From Solirubrobacterales bacterium (lineage in GTDB: Bacteria; Actinomycetota; Thermoleophilia; Solirubrobacterales; 70-9): a DNA stretch of 64,000 bases. Below, in pieces: positions 1-7,764 of the stretch. Under the pieces are notes generated by a model. The model saw only the letters and a program-made list of their open reading frames with translations. It had not been told where the DNA came from and ran no database searches. Numbering within the stretch: the first letter of the stretch is position 1; every line of letters starts with the position of its first letter. Both the position numbers and the translations under genes were made by a program. The DNA is taken from positions 62,001 to 126,000 of the forward strand of contig JAICSS010000001.1 in NCBI GenBank assembly GCA_025936755.1, in the 5' to 3' direction.

Positions 1-1
1 C

Positions 2-52
2 GTGCCGGAGATCGTGTTTACGCGTCCGGGCGAGGGACTCGATACCCCCTGA
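2..52 (+). CDS. possible C-terminal tail of an upstream gene (partial)
   Basis: Frame 2 is open from the window edge and stops at TGA 50-52, 13 nt before the GTG of the next gene on the same strand. Only 16 residues are visible, so no family can be named. The short spacing would fit an operon with the glycosyltransferase. The call rests on frame and spacing only. Confidence 0.25.
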   Translation: MPEIVFTRPGEGLDTP

Positions 53-65
53 GCACGACTCGGGC

Positions 66-1277
66 GTGAACCAGCGCCTGCGGGTTCTGGTCGCCGCCTT
101 CGGCGACGCCGGTCATGTCTTCCCGGCGATAGCGCTCGGGAAGGCGCTTGCCGCGCGGGGGCACGAGGTCGTGATCGAGACCTGGGAGGAGCGGCGCGCG
201 GCGGTCGAGGGCGAGGGATTGGGCTTTGCCGCGGCCGAGGAATACCGGATGTTCCCGCCACCGGACCCGGAGTCCGAGGAGGGCCAGCACGCGGCCGAGG
301 CGGCGCAGGCGCTGCTGCCGCTGCTGGAGGACTTTCGGCCCCACGTCGTCGTCAGCGACATCCTCACGCTCGCCCCGACCCTGGCGGCCGAGCGGACCGG
401 GATCCCGCTGGCGACGCTGATCCCCCACATCTACCCGGTGGTCGAGCCCGGCCTCCCATTCTTCGCGATCGGGCTGCGGCCGCCGCGGACGGGGCTGGGC
501 CGGAGGATCTGGCGCTACGGACACGACCGGGCGCTGCGGATCGGGCTCGAACAGGGCAGGCGCGACCTCAACCTCCAGCGCGGCCGCCTGGACCTGCCGC
601 CGATCGACCGCTTCCACGGCGGCATCAGCCCCGACCTGGCGCTGGTTGCGACCTATCCGCAGCTCGAGTACCCGCGCGCCTGGCCGTCGGGGGTGGAGAT
701 CACCGGCCCGATGACCTTCGAGCTGCCCCATCCCGACATCGATCTGCCGCCGGGCGCGGACCCGCTGGTCCTCGTCGCCCCCAGCACCGCCCACGACTCC
801 GACAACCACCTGGTGCGGACGGCCCTGGCGGCGCTGGCGGACGAGCCGGTGCGGGTCGTGGCCACGACCAACCGCGTCGCCCCCCAGCGTCCGATCGGGG
901 TCCCCGCCAACGCCAGGCTGGTCGAATGGCTCAGCTACAGCCAGCTGATGCCCGCCGCCTCCCTCGTCATCTCCCACGGCGGCCACGGCACCGTCGCCCG
1001 CGCCCTCGGCGCCGGCACCCCCGTCCTCGTCTGCCCGATCATCGGCGACATGAGCGAGACCGCCATGCGCGTCGCCTGGGCCGGCGCCGGGCTCTCTCTG
1101 CCCTGGCGGCTGTGCAGGCCAGCACCGCTGCGCTGGGCGGCGCGACGGCTACTTCACGAGCGGAGCTTCGAGGCGGAGGCGGAGGAAATCGCGGCCTGGG
1201 GACGCCAGAACGACGGGGCCGCGCGGGGCGCGGAGCTAGTCGAAGAACTGGCCCTTGAGAAGGTCGCCGCCGCCTAA
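66..1277 (+). CDS. MGT-family (UGT-like, GT1) glycosyltransferase
   Basis: A 403-aa GT-B glycosyltransferase of the family that transfers a nucleotide-activated sugar to small hydrophobic acceptors such as macrolides, glycolipids or carotenoids. The N-terminus has the AAFGDAGHVFPAIALGKALAARGH pattern of the acceptor domain (about residues 9-32, with the usual glycine-rich turn and the histidine that acts as base). The C-terminal donor site shows the characteristic SHGGHGTVARAL segment near residue 305. Length is typical. The start is GTG at 66, with no convincing Shine-Dalgarno sequence. It is the only plus-strand gene at this end, and no sugar-synthesis genes lie beside it, so the acceptor cannot be inferred. 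The family call is firm; the substrate is unknown. Confidence 0.85.
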   Translation: MNQRLRVLVAAFGDAGHVFPAIALGKALAARGHEVVIETWEERRAAVEGEGLGFAAAEEYRMFPPPDPESEEGQHAAEAAQALLPLLEDFRPHVVVSDILTLAPTLAAERTGIPLATLIPHIYPVVEPGLPFFAIGLRPPRTGLGRRIWRYGHDRALRIGLEQGRRDLNLQRGRLDLPPIDRFHGGISPDLALVATYPQLEYPRAWPSGVEITGPMTFELPHPDIDLPPGADPLVLVAPSTAHDSDNHLVRTALAALADEPVRVVATTNRVAPQRPIGVPANARLVEWLSYSQLMPAASLVISHGGHGTVARALGAGTPVLVCPIIGDMSETAMRVAWAGAGLSLPWRLCRPAPLRWAARRLLHERSFEAEAEEIAAWGRQNDGAARGAELVEELALEKVAAA

Positions 1278-1281
1278 GAAG

Positions 1282-1355
1282 CTCCGGGGGTGGGACTCGA
1301 ACCCACAACCTCTCGATTAACAGTCGAGCGCATCTGCCAGTTGAGCTACCCCGGA
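1282..1355 (-). tRNA. tRNA-Asn (anticodon GTT)
   Basis: Read on the minus strand, TCCGGGG (1355-1349) pairs with CCCCGGA (1289-1283), with discriminator G at 1282. The anticodon arm CTCGA-CTGTTAA-TCGAG gives anticodon GTT, and the T arm carries GGTTCGAGTCC. No CCA is encoded. The D arm reads GCTC...GATGC, one nucleotide longer than the usual GCTC...GAGC, so there is an extra U in the D stem or loop. The gene is 74 nt rather than 73. Its 5' end is duplicated at 1366-1384. Confidence 0.93.
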
Positions 1356-1365
1356 CCGCGCTAAT

Positions 1366-1384
1366 CCAGGTGAGCTACCCCGGA
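1366..1384 (-). repeat. duplicated 5' end of tRNA-Asn
   Basis: The 19 nt at 1366-1384 match tRNA positions 1337-1355 with one mismatch (CCAG-N-TGAGCTACCCCGGA on the plus strand). The copy lies 10 nt upstream of the tRNA on its own strand and overlaps the last codons and the TAG stop of the HNH nuclease gene. It looks like an insertion-site duplication or a trace of recombination at the tRNA. Confidence 0.8.
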
Positions 1385-2070
1385 TTAGCCTTCGATACAA
1401 AATTTAGCGGCATCGCCGTCTTTCCTGCCTCGACCTCCGCGTGGCAGTTGGCACAGAGGAGAGCGCACTTGCTGGCCTCGGCCCGGCATCGTGCCAAGGA
1501 ACGGCTTACGCCTCCCTGCCCGAGGTGAAACTCCTTCTGCCGGGGATCTAGGTGATGGAACTGCAGCGCCTCCATGTGTCTGTCGTAGCCGCACAGCACG
1601 CATTTGCCGCCGGCCTCCTTGACCAAAGTGCGCTTGATCTCCCTACGGCGACGCGCAACACGCTCCATCCGGCATCGCTTGCACCTGTAGGACCCACGAC
1701 TCTCGAGCACGAACTCCGTTCGTCCGTGACGGCGGCAGCTCAAGGTCGCCTGGCGGCTTCTGTCTTGAGGACCTCTATGCCGGTCTGGCGATGCTTTCAA
1801 CCGATATCGCTGCATCCAATGGCGCATCGTCCCGAGGCTTCGATCCATCTTCTTCGCGATCTCCCGCAGCGACATCCCCAGCTGCAGAAGCCTTTCTAGC
1901 TCCTCTTTCGGAGGTGCGCCCCTCGCAGCATGTTTCTCGGTCTTGGCAGCTTCCAGCCCGTACTTCTTCAGCCAGTGACTGACGGTCGATTCGTGCTTGC
2001 CGACCTGCCTGCCGATCGCTTCGAGGGACATTCCCTCCGCCAGGCACCCTTCTAGGAACTCCTTCTCCAT
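1375..2070 (-). CDS. HNH endonuclease with two N-terminal helix-turn-helix motifs
   Basis: A 231-aa protein. Two helix-turn-helix-like segments (about residues 13-38 and 65-91, each built as MSLxxIxxxxxxxxxTxxxW) precede a CxxC pair near residue 133. An HNH nuclease core follows, with CVLCGY, FHHLDP and CANCH (about residues 157-210), the usual zinc and catalytic layout. Such genes resemble free-standing homing or mobile nucleases that bind specific sites. The last residues (NPG-stop) are encoded by the duplicated tRNA-Asn 5' end at 1366-1384, so the stop codon comes from tRNA sequence. The gene sits between the tRNA and dnaG and shows no operon link to either. The nuclease call is firm; target and mobility are inferred. 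Confidence 0.85.
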   Translation of the reverse strand: MEKEFLEGCLAEGMSLEAIGRQVGKHESTVSHWLKKYGLEAAKTEKHAARGAPPKEELERLLQLGMSLREIAKKMDRSLGTMRHWMQRYRLKASPDRHRGPQDRSRQATLSCRRHGRTEFVLESRGSYRCKRCRMERVARRRREIKRTLVKEAGGKCVLCGYDRHMEALQFHHLDPRQKEFHLGQGGVSRSLARCRAEASKCALLCANCHAEVEAGKTAMPLNFVSKANPG

Positions 2071-2120
2071 GGCTGCATCTTCTCAAGCGCTGCAGACAGA
2101 AAAATGCGGATGGAGTTGTC

Positions 2121-3917
2121 CTAAACGCTGCCGGCGGGACGCTCCGCATGAGCGATCCGCTGCACCAACCCAGCGCGTTCGCGGCTGAGGGCGGCACGCC
2201 GCTCGTAATCGCCGCGCTCGCCGGCGGCGGCGATCTCGCCCTCGAGGCGGCGCTGCTCGAGGAGGAGGAAGTTCAGCTCCATCGCCTCGTGGGAGGCGGG
2301 CTCCTCGCGGGACATGATCACCAGCTCGGCGATCAGGCCGGCGAGCTCGGAGTCGTCGTGGGGAAGGTTCGAGGCGGGGTCCTCGGGGTGCTCGCGCAGC
2401 CAGGCTGCTGCCTGAAGGCCGGTCGGCGAGAGGTGGGACTCGGTCAGCCGCGCCAGGTACTCCCTGCCCTCGGCCGGGATCGCGATGCACATAGCCAGCA
2501 GCGCCCGCTCCCGGCGTTCGCGCGAGGTCAGCTCTCCCTGCCGCCGGACCGGCACCGCGCTTGCGGTTCGCTGGGGGGCGGGGGCGGCAGGCTGTTCCTC
2601 GCGGCCGCCGCTGGCCGGCGTCGCGGCAACCACCCTTCCCATCACCATCGCCGGATCGAGGTCGAGCCGCTCGGCGACGCGGCGGACGAGGTCTTCCCGG
2701 CCCGCCGTCTCCCCCATCCCCGCCAGCACCGGCGCCACCTCGCCCAGCGCCCGGTCGCGCTCGACTGGCGAAGCGCCGTCGGTGCGGCTGAGGACCAGCC
2801 CGACCTGGAAAGCGGTCAGCTCCTCCGCTCCCTGCAGGAGCGCCCGGAAGCGCTCGGCCCCCTCGGGCACGGCCATCATCTCCGCCGGGTCCTCGCCCGC
2901 CGGCATCGCCGCCACCCGCAGGCGCATCCGCCGCCCGGCGGCTACCCGCTGGGCCCGCAGCATCGCCTCCTGCCCGGCGGCGTCGGCATCGAGGGCGAGG
3001 ACCACCTCGTCGACCATTCCCGAGAGCGCCGCCACCTGCTCGTCGGTGATCGCGGTCCCCATCACCCCCACCGCCTCCTCGATCCCGGCCTGGTGCAGGG
3101 CGAGGACATCGGTGTAGCCCTCGACGACGACGGCGCGGCCGGCCTTGGCGATCGCCGCTTTGGCCTGGTCGACGCCGTAGAGGATCTGGCTCTTGTGGAA
3201 GAACTCGGTCTCGGCCGTGTTCACGTACTTCGCCCCCTGGTCCTCCCGCATCGCCCGTCCGCCGAAACCGAGGACGCGGCCGCGGCGGTCGCGGATCGGG
3301 AACATGATCCGCTCGCGGAAGCGGTCGTAATCGCCGCCGCTGCGGCCGCGCTGGGCGAGCCCGACCCCGCGCAGCTCCTCGACGCTGAACCCGGCCCGCT
3401 GGCCCCGGACCAGGAGCTTGTCCCAGGCGCTCGGCGCGTAGCCGACCCCGAAGCTCCGCAGCCCCTCCTCCCGCAGCCCCCGCCGCGCCAGGTAGTCGCG
3501 CGCCTTGCCCGCCTCCTCGGACTCCCAGAGGTAGCTGGAGTAGAAGGCGGCGGCGCGATCGAGCAGCTGCTCGAGCCGGCGCCGGCGCTGGCGCTTTGCC
3601 TCCGCCCGCGGGTCCTCCTGCTCGCGCTCGAGCTCGACCCCGTAGCGATCGGCGAGCAGCTCCACCGCCTCGGCGAAGTTGAGCCCGTCCTTCTCCTCGA
3701 CGAACTTGATCACGTCGCCGCCCACCCCGCAGCCGAAGCAGTGGTAGAGCTTTTCGGTCGGCTCGACCGAGAACGAGGGCGTGCGCTCGTCATGGAACGG
3801 GCAGAGGCCGACGTAGCGCGCCCCCTGCCGCCGCAGGTCGGTGTGGGCGGAGATCACCTCGACGATGTCCGCCGCCTGCTTCACCCGTTCGACGCTCTCG
3901 TGGGAGATCAGCGCCAT
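2121..3917 (-). CDS. dnaG: DNA primase
   Basis: A 598-aa DnaG that makes RNA primers at the replication fork. The CHC2 zinc ribbon has C39, H42, C60 and C63. The Toprim catalytic domain shows EGYTD at 266-270 and the metal-binding LALDADAAG at 307-315. The C-terminal region (about 440-598) corresponds to the helicase-binding part. Its ATG overlaps the stop codon of dgt by 1 nt (TGATG), indicating translational coupling. The dgt-dnaG pair is common in actinobacteria. No rpoD follows here; the HNH gene and tRNA-Asn do. Confidence 0.97.
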   Translation of the reverse strand: MALISHESVERVKQAADIVEVISAHTDLRRQGARYVGLCPFHDERTPSFSVEPTEKLYHCFGCGVGGDVIKFVEEKDGLNFAEAVELLADRYGVELEREQEDPRAEAKRQRRRRLEQLLDRAAAFYSSYLWESEEAGKARDYLARRGLREEGLRSFGVGYAPSAWDKLLVRGQRAGFSVEELRGVGLAQRGRSGGDYDRFRERIMFPIRDRRGRVLGFGGRAMREDQGAKYVNTAETEFFHKSQILYGVDQAKAAIAKAGRAVVVEGYTDVLALHQAGIEEAVGVMGTAITDEQVAALSGMVDEVVLALDADAAGQEAMLRAQRVAAGRRMRLRVAAMPAGEDPAEMMAVPEGAERFRALLQGAEELTAFQVGLVLSRTDGASPVERDRALGEVAPVLAGMGETAGREDLVRRVAERLDLDPAMVMGRVVAATPASGGREEQPAAPAPQRTASAVPVRRQGELTSRERRERALLAMCIAIPAEGREYLARLTESHLSPTGLQAAAWLREHPEDPASNLPHDDSELAGLIAELVIMSREEPASHEAMELNFLLLEQRRLEGEIAAAGERGDYERRAALSRERAGLVQRIAHAERPAGSV

Positions 3918-4927
3918 CAGAAGCGAGCCTCTTCGGGCACGGTCAGCTCGGTGAACTTGGCGATGCAGAAGCGGTCGGTCATCCCGGCGATGTAGTCGGT
4001 CACCCGTTGAGGGTCGCCTGCCCCCGGGTCGTGGCTGGGAATCTCGTCCGGGTTGGCGAGGTAGTGCTCGAAGAGCCCGTGCATCGTCCGCTGGACGCGG
4101 GCGTGCTCGCTGCGCGCCTCCGGCCCCAGGTAGACGCGGTCGAACATGAACTTGCGCAGGCGCAGCATCGCCCCCCCGACCTCGCGCCCCTGCCGGATCT
4201 CCTCCGCGTCCTCGGAGTGGTCGACGATGTCGCGGACCAGGGTGTCGATCCGCTGCGAGCCGGTCGGCCCGAGCAGCTCGATCTCCGCCGCCGGCAGGTC
4301 CCCGGGCCGCAGGATCCCCGCCCGCAGGGCGTCGTCGATGTCGTGGTTGATGTAAGCGACGCGGTCGACCAGCTTGACGATCTGCCCCTCCAGCGTGGCG
4401 GGCTTGCGGGAGCCGGTGTGGTTGAGGATGCCGTCGCGGACCTGCTCGGTGAGGTTGAGCCCCTCCCCCTCGCGCTCGAGCACGTCGACCACCCGCAGCG
4501 AGTGCTCGTTGTGGCGGAAGCCGCCGCCGCAGGCGCTCCGCAGGGCGGCGTCGAGCGCCTCCTCGCCGGCGTGGCCGAAGGGCGGGTGGCCGAGGTCGTG
4601 CCCGAGCCCGATCGCCTCGGTCAGGTCCTCGTTCAGCCGCAGCGCCCGGGCGACCGTGCGGGCGATCCCGCAGGCCTCCAGCGTGTGGGTGAGGCGGGTG
4701 CGGTAGTGGTCGCCCTCGGGGGCGACGAAGACCTGGGTCTTGTGCTTCAGCCGCCGGAAGGACTTCGAGTGGACGATCCGGTCGCGGTCGCGCTGGAACG
4801 GCGTCCGCAGCGGGCTGTCCGCCTCCTCCCGCTGCCGCCGCGCGGGGTAGGACCGGGTCGCCCGCGAAGAAAGAAACTCCTCCTCCCAGGCGGAGATGCG
4901 GTCCTCGAAGGCGGCGGTGGCAGGCAC
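3917..4927 (-). CDS. dgt: deoxyguanosinetriphosphate triphosphohydrolase-like protein
   Basis: A 336-aa HD-superfamily dNTP triphosphohydrolase that cleaves dNTPs to deoxynucleoside and triphosphate and so helps set nucleotide pools. The HD signature is visible: H81 in TRLTHTLE and H110-D111 in GLGHDLGHPPFGH. The N-terminal SPLRTPFQRDRDRIVHSKSFRRLKHKTQV block is diagnostic of the family. It sits directly upstream of dnaG, overlapping by 1 nt. Upstream is the large hairpin that ends recO. Length fits the short bacterial dGTPase type. Confidence 0.95.
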   Translation of the reverse strand: MPATAAFEDRISAWEEEFLSSRATRSYPARRQREEADSPLRTPFQRDRDRIVHSKSFRRLKHKTQVFVAPEGDHYRTRLTHTLEACGIARTVARALRLNEDLTEAIGLGHDLGHPPFGHAGEEALDAALRSACGGGFRHNEHSLRVVDVLEREGEGLNLTEQVRDGILNHTGSRKPATLEGQIVKLVDRVAYINHDIDDALRAGILRPGDLPAAEIELLGPTGSQRIDTLVRDIVDHSEDAEEIRQGREVGGAMLRLRKFMFDRVYLGPEARSEHARVQRTMHGLFEHYLANPDEIPSHDPGAGDPQRVTDYIAGMTDRFCIAKFTELTVPEEARF

Positions 4928-4953
4928 GCGTCGATCATACGGCCGCGCTGGTA

Positions 4954-5016
4954 GGCGACGGGGAGGGGTTCGGCGGGCAACAGCGGGGAGGGCCCGCCGA
5001 ACCCCTCCCCGTCGCC
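4954..5016 (-). terminator. 25-bp perfect hairpin after recO
   Basis: Arms 4954-4978 and 4992-5016 are perfectly complementary over 25 bp, with a 13-nt loop. The hairpin begins one base after the recO stop codon (5017-5019) on the minus strand. It has no U-run, as is common for hairpin terminators in high-GC actinobacteria. It separates recO from dgt. The two arms spell the same C/G-rich text seen nowhere else in the window. Confidence 0.75.
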
Positions 5017-5742
5017 CTAAGCCGCAGCGCGCAGCTGCACCTGCGCGTGATGCTCGAGCGTTTCAGTGATCGCCCGCTCCACCTGACGCAGAGCGGGCGC
5101 TTCGGCCTCTGGAGCCTCACTGAGGGGCTTTGCGAATCCCTCGACCATGAACCGGTGAGCCTCCTCGCCGAGGGGAAAGGAGCCGGCTTCACAGCTGCCG
5201 CACACAACGCCCCCGGCAGCGCCGGAGAAACCGGCGAGGTGATCGGCCTCGCCGCAGCGGGCGCAGGAGGCCAGCTCGGGGGCGAAGCCGGCGACGAGCG
5301 CAAGCTTGAGTCGGAACGAGAGGGCGGTTTCGAGCTTCGCCGCGCGCTCCTCGTTCGGGTCGTCGAGCAGGCTCAGGTAGCGGCAGAGGAGGTTGTAGGC
5401 GGGCGGGTTGGGCTCGGCGGCGTCGAGTAGCCGCAGGACCGCGTCGCAGGCGCGGGCGCCGGCGGTGAGGGCGGCGCCCGAAGAACGAAGCCGCGGGTAG
5501 CCGTCGACGGTGGTGGCGCTGGTCACCGTCATCAGGTCGCCGCGGCCTTCGTGGAGGACGAGGTCGAGGCGGAAGAACGGCTCCAGGCGTCCGCCGAAGC
5601 GGGAGCGGGGCTTGCGCGCCCCCTTGGCGATGGCCCCGATCCGGCCGCGGCTGTTCGAGTAGAGGTGGAGGATGCGATCGGCCTCGCCGTAGCGAATGCT
5701 GCGCAGGACAACCGCCTCCGTCTTGACCGTGGTACCGGCCAC
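5017..5742 (-). CDS. recO: DNA repair protein RecO
   Basis: A 241-aa RecO, the single-strand annealing and RecA-loading mediator that acts with RecR and RecF. The N-terminal OB-fold begins KTEAVVLRSIRYGEADRILHLYS (about residues 7-29), followed by the typical GARKPRSRFGGRLEPF segment. The helical region carries a zinc site with C160, C163, C181 and C184. The gene lies 51 nt downstream of mutM on the same strand and ends in a strong hairpin, so it may close a mutM-recO unit. Confidence 0.95.
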   Translation of the reverse strand: MAGTTVKTEAVVLRSIRYGEADRILHLYSNSRGRIGAIAKGARKPRSRFGGRLEPFFRLDLVLHEGRGDLMTVTSATTVDGYPRLRSSGAALTAGARACDAVLRLLDAAEPNPPAYNLLCRYLSLLDDPNEERAAKLETALSFRLKLALVAGFAPELASCARCGEADHLAGFSGAAGGVVCGSCEAGSFPLGEEAHRFMVEGFAKPLSEAPEAEAPALRQVERAITETLEHHAQVQLRAAA

Positions 5743-5793
5743 GAAACCAAAGATGAACGACGGACCGGACGGAACCCGGATGGAGCGGCGGCC

Positions 5794-6705
5794 TCAGGGC
5801 CGCCTTGGCCTGCGTCCTCGTTTCGGGCGCCGCCGCAGCCGCACCTGGCATCCCGGGCAGAAATAAGTGGAGCGGCCGCCGACGACGATGCGGACGATCG
5901 TCCCGCCGCAGCGCGGGCAATCCTCACCCTCGCGGGTGTGGACGAGGAACTCGTCCTGCATGCTCCCCCTCTCACCGCGAGCGTCGCGGTAGTCGTCGAT
6001 CGAGGAGCCGCCGGCGTCGATCCCCGCCTCCAGGGCGGCGACGACGGCGTCGCGCAACGCCTCGGCGTGCTCGGGCTTCATCGAGCCGGCGGGAGAGAGC
6101 GGGTGCAGCTCGGCCCGGAACAGCGCCTCGTCGGCGTAGATGTTGCCGACCCCGGCGACTCCGGACTGGTCGAGCAGGAACGACTTCAGCGGCGCCGTCC
6201 GCCCGGCCGCCATCTCGCCCAGGGCCGCCGGCGTGAACTCCGGCGAGAACGGCTCGACGCCGAGCCTGGCGAACCGCTCCTCGAGCCCGTCGTCGTCGAT
6301 CAGGAACGCCTCGCCGAAGCGGCGCGGGTCGGTGAACCAGAGCTCGCGGCCGTCGTCGAGCACGAAACGCGCCCGCAGGTGCCGCTCCTCGGTCGACCGC
6401 TCGCTCTCGTACAGCCGCCGCCCCTCGGAGGGGTCGAGCATCTCCTCCCCCTCGCGCAGGATCAGGTTGCCGGTCATTCGCAGGTGCATGACCAGGGTCC
6501 GCCCGCCGTCGAGGCCCAGGAGGATGTACTTGCCGCGTCGGCCCAGGCGCTCGACCGTGCCGGCGCTCACCGCCGCCTCCAGCTCCAGGGGCGGAACCGG
6601 CCGCGCCCAGCGCTCGTCCAGCACCTCCAGCCGCTCGATCCGGCGCCCCTCGACCTCCGGCTCCAGCTGCCGAACGACGGTCTCCACCTCAGGCAGCTCG
6701 GGCAT
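5794..6705 (-). CDS. mutM: formamidopyrimidine-DNA glycosylase (Fpg/MutM)
   Basis: A 303-aa base-excision repair enzyme that removes 8-oxoguanine and formamidopyrimidines with beta/delta lyase activity. The mature N-terminus begins PELPEVE, giving catalytic Pro2 and Glu3. The C-terminal zinc finger has CPRCGG...FCPGCQ. A basic tail rich in Arg and Pro extends beyond the finger, somewhat longer than usual. It is downstream of xerD, from which a hairpin at 6730-6769 separates it, and upstream of recO. Confidence 0.96.
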   Translation of the reverse strand: MPELPEVETVVRQLEPEVEGRRIERLEVLDERWARPVPPLELEAAVSAGTVERLGRRGKYILLGLDGGRTLVMHLRMTGNLILREGEEMLDPSEGRRLYESERSTEERHLRARFVLDDGRELWFTDPRRFGEAFLIDDDGLEERFARLGVEPFSPEFTPAALGEMAAGRTAPLKSFLLDQSGVAGVGNIYADEALFRAELHPLSPAGSMKPEHAEALRDAVVAALEAGIDAGGSSIDDYRDARGERGSMQDEFLVHTREGEDCPRCGGTIVRIVVGGRSTYFCPGCQVRLRRRPKRGRRPRRP

Positions 6706-6729
6706 GCCTGAGTTCTACTTCATACCGGT

Positions 6730-6769
6730 GTTCGTCTTTTGTTCATCGCCTCGCGAACAAAGGACGAAC
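6730..6769 (-). terminator. hairpin terminator downstream of xerD
   Basis: Arms 6730-6744 and 6755-6769 pair over 15 positions with one G-T wobble around a 10-nt loop. The hairpin is 7 nt past the xerD stop on the minus strand and before mutM. Unlike its surroundings it is A/T-rich, which is unusual here and consistent with a terminator or an inserted palindrome. Confidence 0.6.
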
Positions 6770-6775
6770 GCCGCG

Positions 6776-7741
6776 CTACTGGTTGGCGCGGGGGTGGGCG
6801 CTGAAGTAGACCTCCTTGAGGCGATCGCCCGAGAGGTGCGTGTACATCTGCGTGGTCGAGATGTCGGCGTGGCCGAGCATCTCCTGCACGGCGCGGAGGT
6901 CGCAGCCGCCGGCCAGGAGGTGGGTGGCGAAGCTGTGGCGCAGCGTGTGCGGGCTCATCTTGCCGGCGAGGCCGGCGTCCCGGGCGTGGCGCTGGACGAT
7001 CTTGTAGAGGCCCTGGCGGGTCAGCGGCCCGCCGCGGAAGTTGACGAAGAGCTTCGGCTCGTGGCGGTCGCCGATCAGCTTCGGCCGGCCGCCTCGCAGG
7101 TAGCCGGCGATCGCCGCGATCGCCTGGCGGCCGAGCGGGACCAGCCGCTCCTTGGAGCCCTTGCCGCGCGCCCGCAGGATGCCCTCGCGGAGGTCGACGT
7201 CCCCCAGCTCCAGCCCGATCGTCTCCGAGGCCCGCAGCCCGCACGCGTACATCACCTCCAGCAGCGCCCGGTCGCGCAGCGCCGTCGGCTCGCTGCCCTT
7301 CGGCGAGGCGAGCAGCTTCTGCACCTCGGAGTAGTTGAGGACGTGCGGCAGCTTCTTCGAGCGGCGCGGCGCGCTCAACGCCGCCGTCGGGTCGTCGGCG
7401 ATCAGCTCGTCGCGGCGCAGGTGCTTGTAGAAGGAGCGCAGGCAGGCCGCCTTGCGGTGGATCGTCGCCGCCGAGCAAGCGGGTCGTCCCTCCCCCGTCG
7501 CCAGCTCGGCGAGGAAGTCGGCGACGTCGGCGCCGCTTGCCTCCAGGGCATCGCGATCGTGGGCCGAGAGGTATTCGCCGTACTGGAGGAGATCGGTGCG
7601 GTAGGCGTTCAGCGTGTTCCGCGAGAGGCCGCGCTCCAGCTCCAGGTAAGAGAGGAAGTCGAGGACGAGGCTCTCGAAGCGCGCGTCGGCGCCGGGCCCG
7701 GCCGCGGCGCCGGGCGCCTGCGGCTTGATCGCGATCGCCAT
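6776..7741 (-). CDS. xerD: site-specific tyrosine recombinase XerD
   Basis: A 321-aa chromosome-dimer resolvase acting at dif with XerC. The N-terminal SAM-like domain contains FLSYLELERGLSRNT (about 30-44). The catalytic residues are all visible: Arg in ACGLRASE, Lys in GKGSKERLVPLG, His-x-x-Arg in HTLRHSFATHLL, His in LGHADIST and the nucleophilic Tyr in MYTHLS. The position after pyrG and two enzyme genes matches the conserved actinobacterial arrangement, so this is the chromosomal enzyme rather than a phage integrase. Confidence 0.95.
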   Translation of the reverse strand: MAIAIKPQAPGAAAGPGADARFESLVLDFLSYLELERGLSRNTLNAYRTDLLQYGEYLSAHDRDALEASGADVADFLAELATGEGRPACSAATIHRKAACLRSFYKHLRRDELIADDPTAALSAPRRSKKLPHVLNYSEVQKLLASPKGSEPTALRDRALLEVMYACGLRASETIGLELGDVDLREGILRARGKGSKERLVPLGRQAIAAIAGYLRGGRPKLIGDRHEPKLFVNFRGGPLTRQGLYKIVQRHARDAGLAGKMSPHTLRHSFATHLLAGGCDLRAVQEMLGHADISTTQMYTHLSGDRLKEVYFSAHPRANQ

Positions 7742-7764
7742 GACCGCAGCTTCTCGCCGCGGCG

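Noticed and set aside
2148-3995. A 615-codon frame opposite dnaG, and similar long antisense frames opposite pyrG, alaS, mnmA and aspS
   Set aside because: High GC makes long antisense frames common; these have His/Arg/Gly/Pro-rich chance composition, and real genes cover the other strand.
4954-5016. CRISPR-like or repeat-array interpretation of the long perfect palindrome
   Set aside because: There is a single pair of arms, no spacer series and no cas genes; position right after recO fits a terminator.
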